From CAVVZJ01 sp963752755 (GTDB taxonomy: Bacteria; Planctomycetota; Planctomycetia; Isosphaerales; Isosphaeraceae): a stretch of 64,000 bases of DNA. The notes under the pieces are model-generated. The model made no database searches. It was not told the DNA's origin and saw only the letters and a list, made by a program, of their open reading frames with translations. Position 1 is the stretch's first letter; the number at the start of each line of letters is the position of its first letter. Both the position numbers and the translations under genes were made by a program. Positions 29,712-42,351 of the stretch are shown piece by piece. The stretch is taken from contig CAVVZJ010000001.1 in the NCBI GenBank assembly GCA_963752755.1, positions 1,116,001 to 1,180,000 on the forward strand, in the 5' to 3' direction.

Positions 29712-30655
29712 ATGCATTCGATCCAACTTCCCTTGTTGACTGCCTCGCTGCCTGTGCTCGCGCTGGGACTCGGTCAGGGCAACCGGGCGCTCGCCGATGA
29801 CGGCCATGACCACGGACAGCACGAACAGCCACCGGCCGCCCACGGCCACCCGGGCCATGCCTCGCACGGCGGAACGAGCGTCGAGCACGCCGGACATCAC
29901 TTCGAGGTGGTCTTCGAGCCGGATGGCCTCCGGGTCTATCCGCAAGGGGCGGGGATCACGCCGGAGGTCGTCGCCGGGCTGAACGGGCGAGCCTTCTTCC
30001 TGATGCCGGATGCGAAGACGTACTCGAAACCCTATCCGCTCCAGCGCAGAGCCAGACTGACGGCAGTCCTGCCGAGGCGCTGGGAATCCGGCTGGACCTC
30101 CGCAAGTTGCCGGCCGAGGGGGCCAGAGTAACGTTCCAGATCTGGAGGATGCCCGACGCGGCGAAGCCCACGGCGCAGTTCACCGTCCCCTTCGCGCTGG
30201 CGAAGGACGGGGCGATCACCGTCACGAAGGCCAACGAGGGCGACAAGAAGGTCATCCTCGCGCAGCTCACCTGCCCGATCAGCGGCGAGGAGCTGGGCAC
30301 GATGGGGCCGCCGCTGAAGGTGGCTCGCGGCGACGACGCACTGTTCCTCTGCTGCGAAGGTTGCCTGAAGGAATTGCAGGCCGAGCCCGACACCTACCTC
30401 GGCAAAACGCTCGCCTTCGCCGAGCCGACGAAGTCGGACACCGCTGCAATCCAGGCGCAGAAGACCTGCCCCGTGAGCGGCCAGGCGCTCGACGCGATGG
30501 GCGGCCCGATCAAGGCCGAGCGGGGCAACCGATCCTTCTTCCTCTGCTGCCCAAGCTGCGCCAAGGCCGTGAAGCAGGACCTGGACAAGTTCCTGAGTCA
30601 GCCTTCCTCCTCCGAGGGGCACGAGGGCGGGCATGACCACACCAACCACCGCTGA
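29712..30655 (+). CDS. His-rich secreted protein with two YHS-like metal-binding repeats (one frameshift)
   Basis: A signal peptide (to about residue 28) leads into a His-rich stretch (DDGHDHGQHEQPPAAHGHPG) and a beta domain (HHFEVVFEPDGLRVYP). The frame changes near 30045 (one base missing or two extra), after which SPAEALGIRLDLRKLP continues. Two similar repeats follow, each with CP(I/V)SG..L..MG.P and FLCC..C: LTCPISGEELGTMGPPLKVA with FLCCEGCLKELQ, then KTCPVSGQALDAMGGPIKAE with FLCCPSCAKAVK. The tail is again His-rich (GHEGGHDHTNH). The restored length is 314 residues. YHS-like Cys/His modules bind copper or related metals, which fits the CusBA neighbours. AAGGGAC precedes ATG 29712. Confidence 0.7.
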
Positions 30656-30958
30656 GCCGGCCCAGTCCGGCGAGGCTGTTGGACCGGCCTCCGGTGTGGT
30701 CCACCGCCTTGCCGCCACGTCCGAGAATGCACCGGGCCCCTCGTTTGTGTGTTTGAGCCCCACAGGAGGGTGCCCGGGCTCGACCCGGTCGGGGTTGGTG
30801 AGCGGTGGGCCGCGTCGAAGACCGGCCCGAATTCCTGCCTTGCTCGCCCGGGAGCGGCAGCCGGACCGGCTCGACGAGTCGCCCGAGTTGTCGCCTCCAG
30901 GCGGCTGTTCGCCCACGAGAAGATGCCTGCGTCGCACGAGAAATCGGAAGGACGATCC
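30656..30958. other. Intergenic region before the CusB gene
   Basis: 303 bp. The frame of the next gene is open here but its translation is Arg/Pro-rich and not protein-like. No palindrome or strong promoter seen. Confidence 0.35.
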
Positions 30959-33881
30959 ATGTCGGAACCACGGCCCAGGTCCGAATCCATTGCTGATCGG
31001 ACGATCTCTCCGGTCAGTCCAGCAAACGAGGAGCCCCAGGCTCCGATCCGTCCTGCGGATCGACGGGCGACGGTGCCTCGGGGGCGAGGTTGGGCGAGGA
31101 AGCTGATCACCGGGGTCCTGCTGATCGCGGCGATCGGGCTCGGTTACGTGATCCGTGACCGGACCCATCCCAAGGCAGCGTCGTTGTCGAGGTCGGCGGC
31201 CACGCCGACCGCGACGAGCGAGCCGACGGTCTGGACCTGCTCGATGCACCCGCAGATTCGCCAGCCGAAACCCGGCCTCTGCCCGATCTGCGGCATGGAC
31301 CTGATCCCACTGGAGTTGGGTGGTGACGAGGAGCAAGGACTTCGCGAACTGTCGATTAGCCGGGCTGCCCGCGAGCTGATGGACCTCCGGACGGCGCCGG
31401 TGGAACGTCGGTTCGTCACGGCCACGATCCGGATGGTCGGGAAGGTTACCTACGACGAGACCCGCCTGGGTTACATCACGGCCTGGGTCCCTGGCCGGCT
31501 CGACCGCCTGTACGTCGATTACACCGGGGTCGAAGTGAAGCAGGGCGATCACATGGTCTCGATCTACAGCCCCGACCTCTACAGCGCCCAGGCCGAGCTG
31601 ATCCAGGCTTTCAAGTCCACGCGCGAACGCCGGTCGCCGGCCGCCGCCGCGAGCGCCGCGCGGCTGCTGGAATCGGCCCGCGAGAAGCTGCGGCTCTGGG
31701 GGCTCACCGACGCGCAGATCCGGGTGATCGAGCAGCAGGAGCAGCCGTCGGACCACCTGACGATTTATGCCCCGATGTCGGGCATCGTGATCCACAAGAA
31801 TGCTCAGGAAGGGATGTACGTCGAGACCGGGTCGCGGATCTACACGATCGCTGACCTGGCCCAGGTCTGGGTCAAGCTCGACGCCTACGAGTCGGACCTG
31901 ACCTGGCTGCGCTACGGGCAGACTGTGGAGTTCACGACCGAAGCCTATCCCGGCGAGGTGTTCACCGGCCAGGTGGCGTTCATCGACCCGGTACTCGACC
32001 CGAAGACACGGACGGTGAAGGTCCGGGTCAATGTGCCCAACCCGTATGGCAAGCTCAAGCCGGATATGTTCGTGCGTGGTGAAGTTCATGCGCAGGTCGC
32101 CACGGCCGGTCGGGTGATGGAGCCGAGCCTGGTCGGCAAGTGGATCTGCCGGATGCATCCGGGCGTCATCAAGGAGAGTCCGGGCGACTGCGACATCTGC
32201 GGCATGCCCCTGGTGCGGACCGAGACGCTCGGCTACGTCTCGTCGGCCGCCGCCTCGAACGAGTCGGCCGAGCCGCTGGTCGTCCCCGCGTCGGCGGTCT
32301 TGATGACCGGGACGCGGGCGGTCGTTTATGTGGAACGATCTGACGCCGACCAACCGACCTACGAGGGTCGCGAGGTCGTTCTAGGTCCCCGAGCCGGTGG
32401 TTTTTACCTGGTCCAGACCGGCCTGGAGGAGGGCGAGCGGGTCGTCACCAACGGCAACTTCAAGCTCGACAGCGCGCTGCAGATCGCTGCCCGGCCGAGC
32501 ATGATGAATCCCGAAGCTGGCCTGGCCGTGCCCGCCGCCGAGTCGCGAAACCATGCGAACGTCTCCCCGGCCACGCGGGATCGGCTCCGGCGCATCCTGG
32601 CCACCTCCCGGGGGGTGTCCGAGGCAATCGAGCGTGGCGACCGGGAGGCGATTCGCACCGCCTTCCTGACGGTTCAGGAGGCGATCGCCGCAGTGGATGC
32701 CGGGGCGCTGGAGGGAGAAGCCGCGAACCACTGGAAAGAGCTGGCCATGCGATTGCGGAATGACGCCGTCGAGGGTCGCTGGGCTGCGAGCCCCGCTCGC
32801 CAACGTCGGGCCTTCGACGAGCTGTCGGCCGACCTGGCCCGGTTGAACGACCGTTTCGGGCTTGCCGAGGCGTCCCGCCCGGTTCTGGCCGGCGTCCCGT
32901 TCGCGACTCCAGCCGAGTTCCGGCGGCAGCTCGGTCGGCTCTGGGAAAGCTACGGGGCCGTGCAGACGGCACTGGCGAGCGACGACGCCGGTGCGGCGAA
33001 AACCGCGGTGGACGCCGTGGCCCGGTCGCTCGACGCGGTGCCGATGTCGGACCTGGAAGGCCGGGCGCACGATGCCTGGATGGAGGTCCGCAAGGATCTT
33101 CAATCGTCGATCCAGAAGATGCAGCGGGTCGAGGACCTCATCGGCCTCCGCGAGGCGTTCGCCGGTCTCTCGGCCGCCTTGCCGCCGGTCGTCGCCTCGT
33201 TCGGTCTCGACGCCGCCTCGGGGCCGGTGTACCGGCTGTACTGCCCGATGGCGTTTGACGGCAGGGGAGCGGCCTGGCTCCAGGCGGACGACCAGGTCCG
33301 CAACCCGTACTTCGGTCCGGCGATGCTCAAGTGCGCGACCGAGGTCGAGCGGATCTGGAACGGCCCTCCAGCGGGGACGGCGCCGCGTCCCTTCACGGCT
33401 CCCGCGGCCTTTCGCGTCCAGCTTGGGACCTTGCTCGACGCCTACCTCGTCGTCGGCGACGCCCTGGCCGGCGACGACATCGCGAAGGCCCGATCGGCGG
33501 TCGCTTCCTTCCGGAGAGCGCTGGAGGGCGTGGAGATGGGCCAGCTCGAAGGTGAAACGCACGACGCCTGGATGCGGGAGCTGAAGGGACTGAGACAGAC
33601 GACCGAGCGTCTGGAACATGCCGACGACCTGAAGAAGCTTCGCGAGGCGTTCGCGCTGCTGTCCGAGTCGTTACCCGCGATTGTGGCCTCGTTCGGGGCT
33701 GAACCGGCCGGAGCCCTGTACCAGTTGCATTGCCCGATGGCCTTCGGCGGTCGCGGGGCAAGCTGGCTCCAGAGGGACGACAAGGCCCGCAACCCCTACT
33801 TCGGGGCCGCCATGCTCACGTGCGCCGACAAGGTCGAGCGGATCGCCGTCGCCCCGGCTCCGCAGGGTGGGAGGGAGGACC

Positions 33882-33889
<8 letters not shown>
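30959..33889 (+). CDS. CusB-type RND periplasmic adaptor with two metal-binding ribbons and DUF3347 repeats
   Basis: 976 residues, about twice the usual adaptor length. After a membrane anchor (KLITGVLLIAAIGLGYVI) comes a heavy-metal-binding ribbon (WTCSMHPQIRQPKPGLCPIC, then GMDLIP). Adaptor domains follow (GYITAWVPGRLDRLYVDYTG, SGIVIHKNAQEGMYVETGSR, LAQVWVKLDAYESDLTWLRY). A second ribbon (WICRMHPGVIKESPGDCDIC, then GMPLV) is inserted before the last beta part. From about residue 540 there are three DUF3347-like helical units; the last two end in near-identical CPMAF-GRGA-WLQ--D--RNPYFG-AML-C motifs. CusB passes Cu(I)/Ag(I) to CusA. ATG 30959 follows AAGGA. The cusA-like start overlaps this stop by 8 bp. 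No frameshift is seen here. Confidence 0.9.
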
Positions 33890-37854
<3,965 letters not shown>

Positions 37855-38191
37855 AAACCTGAGATGCGATCCGGGAGCAGGAGTATTCGCCCCTGCATCC
37901 CGGGTAGTTTTCCCTTGCTCACAAGACGGTCCAGGCCCTCATTTCTGGCTCAGCCTGCCTGCTCGCTTGCCGACCGCCCGATCCGGAGGGACCAGGCACG
38001 CCTTGATCCCGGCGGCCTGGGCCAACCGCGCCGGACCCGATCTCCACGAGGGACGATTCCCTGGTGCGAAGCGATCCCAAATCTCGATTTTCCGTGGTAA
38101 GATTTCCAAGGCATGTTTAACATGGTAGGGAAGGAACGGCTGCGAACTGGTCGGCAAGGGTCATTGGGTCATCCCAGGAGGGAGCCGGACC
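37855..38191. other. Intergenic region with operator-like dyad
   Basis: 337 bp ending in the AGGAGGGA site of the 38192 gene. It holds a TAAGAT box at 38098-38103 and the dyad at 38112-38124; nothing else stands out. Confidence 0.4.
38112..38124. promoter_or_regulatory. Dyad CATGTT-t-AACATG upstream of the cytochrome operon
   Basis: Perfect 6+1+6 inverted repeat, 67 bp before the GTG start at 38192. Its core TGTTTAACA recurs at 42306, upstream of the second cytochrome operon, so it is a candidate shared operator. A TAAGAT box lies 8 bp upstream. Confidence 0.45.
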
Positions 38192-40786
38192 GTGAGGATC
38201 CAGGACGCAGCCTCGCAGAGTTTCTGGAGGATGGTCGTGAGTCGAGACGCGGGCATGATGAGATTCCGCCTGAGGGGCCTCGGAGACGCTTCGGTTTCGG
38301 GAATCCCTGCAAGCCGCGCGGGCCAATCGCTCCTGGGGCCGATCCTCATGGGTATCATGATGGCGGTCGTGGTTGCGGCGGTCCGGCCGGCGAAGGGCCA
38401 GGAGGTCGCGGGTCCGGGTGCGGCCGGTGCGGACTTCTTCGAGAAGCAGATCCGGCCCATCCTGGCGGAGAACTGCTACGGTTGCCACTCCGCGCAGAGC
38501 AAGCGGCTCCGGGGCAACCTCCGCCTCGACAGCCGGGAGGGCTGGCTCCAGGGCGGCGATCTCGGTCCGGCCGTCACGCCCGGAGATCCGCAGAACAGTC
38601 TCCTGATCTCGGCCGTGAGTCATGAGGACGAGTTCCTCAAGATGCCACCCGAGGGCAAACTCGCCGATCAACAGATCGCGCTACTGAGCCGCTGGATCGT
38701 GCTCGGAGCACCCGGGCCACACGAGGTCGCGGACACGGCACCAGCGATCGATCCGCGGCGATCGACCGGAGTCGAGCGGAGCCAGCTCTCGTGGTCCTTC
38801 CGCGCACCAGCGGACCCGCCGGTTCCCGACGTTGCCGACGAGGCCTGGCCCCGCAGCGACCTGGATCGTTTCGTCCTCGCCCCTCTGGAGGCAAAGGGGC
38901 TCGCGCCGGCGCCTCCGGCCGATCGTCGGACCTTGATCCGCCGGGCGACATTCGACCTGACCGGCCTCCCGCCCACTCCCGAGGAGATCGACGCATTCCT
39001 CGACGACGATTCCCCCGACGCATTCGCCCGGGTCGTGGACCGATTGCTCGCCTCGCCCCACTACGGCGAACGATGGGGCCGGCACTGGCTCGACCTGGCC
39101 CGTTACGCCGACTCCAACGGTCTCGATGAGAACGTCGCCCACGGCAACGCCTGGCGCTATCGGGACTACGTCGTCACCGCGTTCAACGCCGACAAGCCGT
39201 ATGACCGGTTCGTCCTCGAACAACTCGCAGGCGACCTGCTCACACCGTCCGATTCGCCGGTGGTGGAGCATGAGCGGCTGATCGCGACCGGCTTCCTCTC
39301 CCTCGGGCCGAAGGTGCTGGCGGAGGTGGACGAGCGGAAGATGGAGATGGACATTGTCGATGAGCAGATCGACACCGTCGGCCGCACCTTCCTGGGTCTG
39401 ACGCTCGGCTGCGCCCGCTGTCACGACCACAAGTTCGACCCGATCCTCCAGTCCGACTACTATGCCCTGGCCGGGATCTTCAAGAGCACCCGGACCATGG
39501 AGACCTTCACCAAGGTCGCCCGCTGGCACGAGAACTCGTTGGCCAACGAGGAAGAACGCGCCCTCCAGGCCGCCCACGACGCGAAGGTCGCCGCGAAGAA
39601 GCAGGAGATCGCCCAGCTCGTCGAGCGGCAGAAGCACCCGTCGGACAGCCAGGAGAACGAAGGGTCGGCCGGGGCCGCCCTGGCCGAGGAGACGAAAGCC
39701 ACGCTCAAGCAGCGGCGCGAGGAGCTGGCGACGCTGGAGAAGCAAGCGCCGGAATTGCCGACGGCGATGGGGGTCACCGAGGGCACGGTCGCCGATACCC
39801 AGATCCACATCCGAGGCAGTCATCTGACCCTGGGCGCTACCGCCCCGAGAGGCGTTCCCGAGGTCTTCGCCACGCCCGACCCGCCCACTTTCAGCGCCTC
39901 GCAGAGCGGCCGACTGGAGCTGGCCCGCTGGCTCGTGGAAGACAACCACCCGTTGACGGCGCGTGTGATGGTCAACCGCCTCTGGCGCTGGCACTTCGGC
40001 CGGGGACTGGTGAGCACCCCCGACAACTTCGGCAAGCTCGGCGAAGCGCCCACCCACCCAGAGCTGCTGGACTGGCTGGCCCACCGCTTCGTCGAGAGTG
40101 GCTGGTCGATCAAGGCGATGCACCGGCTCATCCTGCTCTCGAGGACGTACCAGTTGAGCAGCGACTTCAACCCGGAGGCGTCGCGGGTGGACCCGGAGAA
40201 CCGGCTTCTCTGGCGGATGAACGTCCGCCGGCTCGAAGCCGAGCCGATCCGGGATGCCCTGCTGGCCGTCAGCGGCCGGCTCGACCGTCGCCTGGGTGGC
40301 TCGCTACTCACGGTCAAGAACCGGGCCTATTTCTTCGACCACACCTCGAAGGACGCGACCAACTACGACAGCCCGCGCCGCTCGATTTACCTGCCGATCG
40401 TCCGCAATCACCTGTACGATATGTTTCAGCTTTTCGACGCCACCGACGCGAGCGTGCCCGACGGCGACCGGGCGACCACCACTGTCGCCCCGCAGGCTCT
40501 CTTCCTTCTGAACAGCGAACTGGCCATGCGGTCGTCCCGCAGCCTGGCGGCCCACCTGCTCGGCTGCCAGGATCTGGACGACGTCGGCCGGATTCGCCGT
40601 CTCTACGAGCGGGCCTACGGTCGCCTCCCGATGCCGGCCGAGTCGCGGCGGGCCGAGGCATTCCTCGAACGGTTCGAGCGCGACTTGCGGGATGGGGACC
40701 ACGCCCCCGAAGATTCCCGCCTCGGCGCCTGGCAGGCACTTTGCCAGGCTCTCCTGGCGTCGAACGAGTTCGTCACCATCCGGTAG
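38192..40786 (+). CDS. Planctomycete cytochrome C / DUF1549 / DUF1553 (PSD1-type) protein
   Basis: 864 residues. A hydrophobic export segment (about 50-70) is followed by the planctomycete cytochrome domain (FFEKQIRPILAENCYGCHSA, haem motif CYGCH, then KMPPEGKLADQQIALLSRWI). DUF1549 (RSDLDRFVLAPLEAKGL, RRATFDLTGLPPTPEEIDAF, RWGRHWLDLARYADSNG) and DUF1553 (LARWLVEDNHPLTARVMVNR, RTYQLSSDFNPEA, VAPQALFLLNSELAM) follow. A Lys/Glu-rich coiled segment (about 445-515) separates them. GTG 38192 is chosen because AGGAGGGA lies 9 nt upstream; ATG 38231 has no usable spacing. The DUF1501 gene follows 14 bp downstream, the standard planctomycete pair. Biochemical role unproven. Confidence 0.92.
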   Translation: MRIQDAASQSFWRMVVSRDAGMMRFRLRGLGDASVSGIPASRAGQSLLGPILMGIMMAVVVAAVRPAKGQEVAGPGAAGADFFEKQIRPILAENCYGCHSAQSKRLRGNLRLDSREGWLQGGDLGPAVTPGDPQNSLLISAVSHEDEFLKMPPEGKLADQQIALLSRWIVLGAPGPHEVADTAPAIDPRRSTGVERSQLSWSFRAPADPPVPDVADEAWPRSDLDRFVLAPLEAKGLAPAPPADRRTLIRRATFDLTGLPPTPEEIDAFLDDDSPDAFARVVDRLLASPHYGERWGRHWLDLARYADSNGLDENVAHGNAWRYRDYVVTAFNADKPYDRFVLEQLAGDLLTPSDSPVVEHERLIATGFLSLGPKVLAEVDERKMEMDIVDEQIDTVGRTFLGLTLGCARCHDHKFDPILQSDYYALAGIFKSTRTMETFTKVARWHENSLANEEERALQAAHDAKVAAKKQEIAQLVERQKHPSDSQENEGSAGAALAEETKATLKQRREELATLEKQAPELPTAMGVTEGTVADTQIHIRGSHLTLGATAPRGVPEVFATPDPPTFSASQSGRLELARWLVEDNHPLTARVMVNRLWRWHFGRGLVSTPDNFGKLGEAPTHPELLDWLAHRFVESGWSIKAMHRLILLSRTYQLSSDFNPEASRVDPENRLLWRMNVRRLEAEPIRDALLAVSGRLDRRLGGSLLTVKNRAYFFDHTSKDATNYDSPRRSIYLPIVRNHLYDMFQLFDATDASVPDGDRATTTVAPQALFLLNSELAMRSSRSLAAHLLGCQDLDDVGRIRRLYERAYGRLPMPAESRRAEAFLERFERDLRDGDHAPEDSRLGAWQALCQALLASNEFVTIR

Positions 40787-40800
40787 GAGGAGGCCCCTCG

Positions 40801-42234
40801 ATGCATCAACGTCCCACTCGTCTGACCTCCCGACGCCAGATGCTCCGCGAGGCCGCCGTCGGCTTCGGCTCGATCGCCCTGGCCACGTTGCTGGCCGACG
40901 AGGTGAAGGCCGGCGGGCCGACCGCCGCCCCTTCGGCCGACCCGCTCGCGCCCCGGCCGCCGCACTTCCCGGCGCGGGCAAAGCGAGTCATCTTCCTCTT
41001 CATGAAGGGCGGGCCGTCGCACATCGACACCTTCGACGACAAGCCAAGACTCCGTCGCGACGATGGCAAGCCCCTGCCGTTCGCGAAGCCCCGCGTCCAG
41101 TTCGCCGAGACGGGCAAACTGCTGGCCTCACCTTGGAAGTTCCGGCGATACGGCGAGAGCGGGATCGCGGTCAGTGAGCTGTTCCCGGAGGTGGCCCGCT
41201 GCGTGGACGACCTCTGCCTCCTCCACTCGCTTTACGGCTCCAACGCCGCCCACGGCGGCGCCTTGCTGAAGCTGCATACCGGCAGCGACAACTTCGTCCG
41301 GCCCAGCATGGGCTCGTGGATCACCTACGGCCTGGGCACCGAGAACCAGGACCTGCCCGGCTTCCTCACCATCTGCCCGACCCTCGCCCACGGCGGCGTG
41401 CTCAACTGGGGCTCGGCCTTCCTCCCCGCCGCGTACCAGGGGACGCCCCTGGGCAACGCCAGCATCCCTGCCGATCAGGCCCGGGTGGGTCACATCAGTA
41501 ACCCCCATTTCTCGCGCGACGTCCAGCGGACCCAGCTTGACCTGATCGCGGAGCTGAACCGGGACCACCTGGAGCAGACCGGCCCGGACCCAATGCTTGA
41601 GGGCCGTCTCGAATCGTTCGAACTGGCCTTCCGCATGCAGACCGCGATGCCCGAGATCGAGGATCTCACGGGTGAGTCAGCTACCACGCGACGGCTCTAC
41701 GGGCTGGACGACCCCGTCACCGCCAACTTCGGTCGCCAGTGCCTGCTCGCCCGACGGTTCGCCGAGCGGGGCGTGCGGTTCGTCCAGGTCACGCACAGCA
41801 ATGCGGACGTGCAGTGGGACCAGCACAGCAAGCTCAAGGAGGGTCACGAACAGAACGCCCGCGAGGTGGATCGGCCGATCGCGGCCTTGTTGACCGACCT
41901 CAAGGCGCGCGGGCTGCTCGACGACACCCTCGTGCTGTGGGGCGGCGAGTTCGGCCGCACGCCGACGGCCCAGGGCAAGGACGGCCGCGACCACAACCCC
42001 GAGGGCTTCACCATGTGGCTCGCCGGTGGCGGCGTCAAACCGGGCTTCCGCTACGGCGCCACGGACGAGTACGGTTACTACGCCGTGGAGGACCGCATGC
42101 ACATCCACGACCTGCATGCCACACTCCTCCACCTCCTCGGGCTCGACCACGAGCGGCTGACCTACCGCTACGCCGGCCGCAACTTCCGCCTGACCGACGT
42201 CGCCGGCCAGGTCGCTCACGAGATCCTTGCGTGA
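40801..42234 (+). CDS. DUF1501 Tat-exported protein
   Basis: 477 residues. A Tat signal (TSRRQMLREAAVGFGSIAL) is followed by the DUF1501 domain, an alkaline-phosphatase/sulfatase-superfamily fold: RVIFLFMKGGPSHIDTFDDK, SGIAVSELFPEVARCVDDL, LLHSLYGSNAAHGGALLKLH, LVLWGGEFGRTPTAQGKDGR, DHNPEGFTMWLAGGGVKPG. The Tat signal suits a protein exported folded with metals. GGAGGAGG lies upstream of the ATG. It is translated from the same operon as the cytochrome/DUF1549-DUF1553 protein, its usual partner. No experimental substrate is known to me. Confidence 0.92.
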   Translation: MHQRPTRLTSRRQMLREAAVGFGSIALATLLADEVKAGGPTAAPSADPLAPRPPHFPARAKRVIFLFMKGGPSHIDTFDDKPRLRRDDGKPLPFAKPRVQFAETGKLLASPWKFRRYGESGIAVSELFPEVARCVDDLCLLHSLYGSNAAHGGALLKLHTGSDNFVRPSMGSWITYGLGTENQDLPGFLTICPTLAHGGVLNWGSAFLPAAYQGTPLGNASIPADQARVGHISNPHFSRDVQRTQLDLIAELNRDHLEQTGPDPMLEGRLESFELAFRMQTAMPEIEDLTGESATTRRLYGLDDPVTANFGRQCLLARRFAERGVRFVQVTHSNADVQWDQHSKLKEGHEQNAREVDRPIAALLTDLKARGLLDDTLVLWGGEFGRTPTAQGKDGRDHNPEGFTMWLAGGGVKPGFRYGATDEYGYYAVEDRMHIHDLHATLLHLLGLDHERLTYRYAGRNFRLTDVAGQVAHEILA

Positions 42235-42305
42235 CCGCTCGACCCCGCACGAGCAGGATACCCCCCCCGCTTGATGGGATCGGTCGATCCGGGTCATCTT
42301 TTTTA

Positions 42306-42314
42306 TGTTTAACA
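42306..42314. promoter_or_regulatory. TGTTTAACA core upstream of the DUF1592-type gene
   Basis: TGTT-t-AACA inverted repeat 38 bp before ATG 42352, matching the core of the 38112 dyad (both read ATGTTTAACA). A T-rich run lies just upstream. Confidence 0.4.
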
Positions 42315-42351
42315 GAACGCGGCCGGCAAAGCGGAGGAGACTCGACGGACG

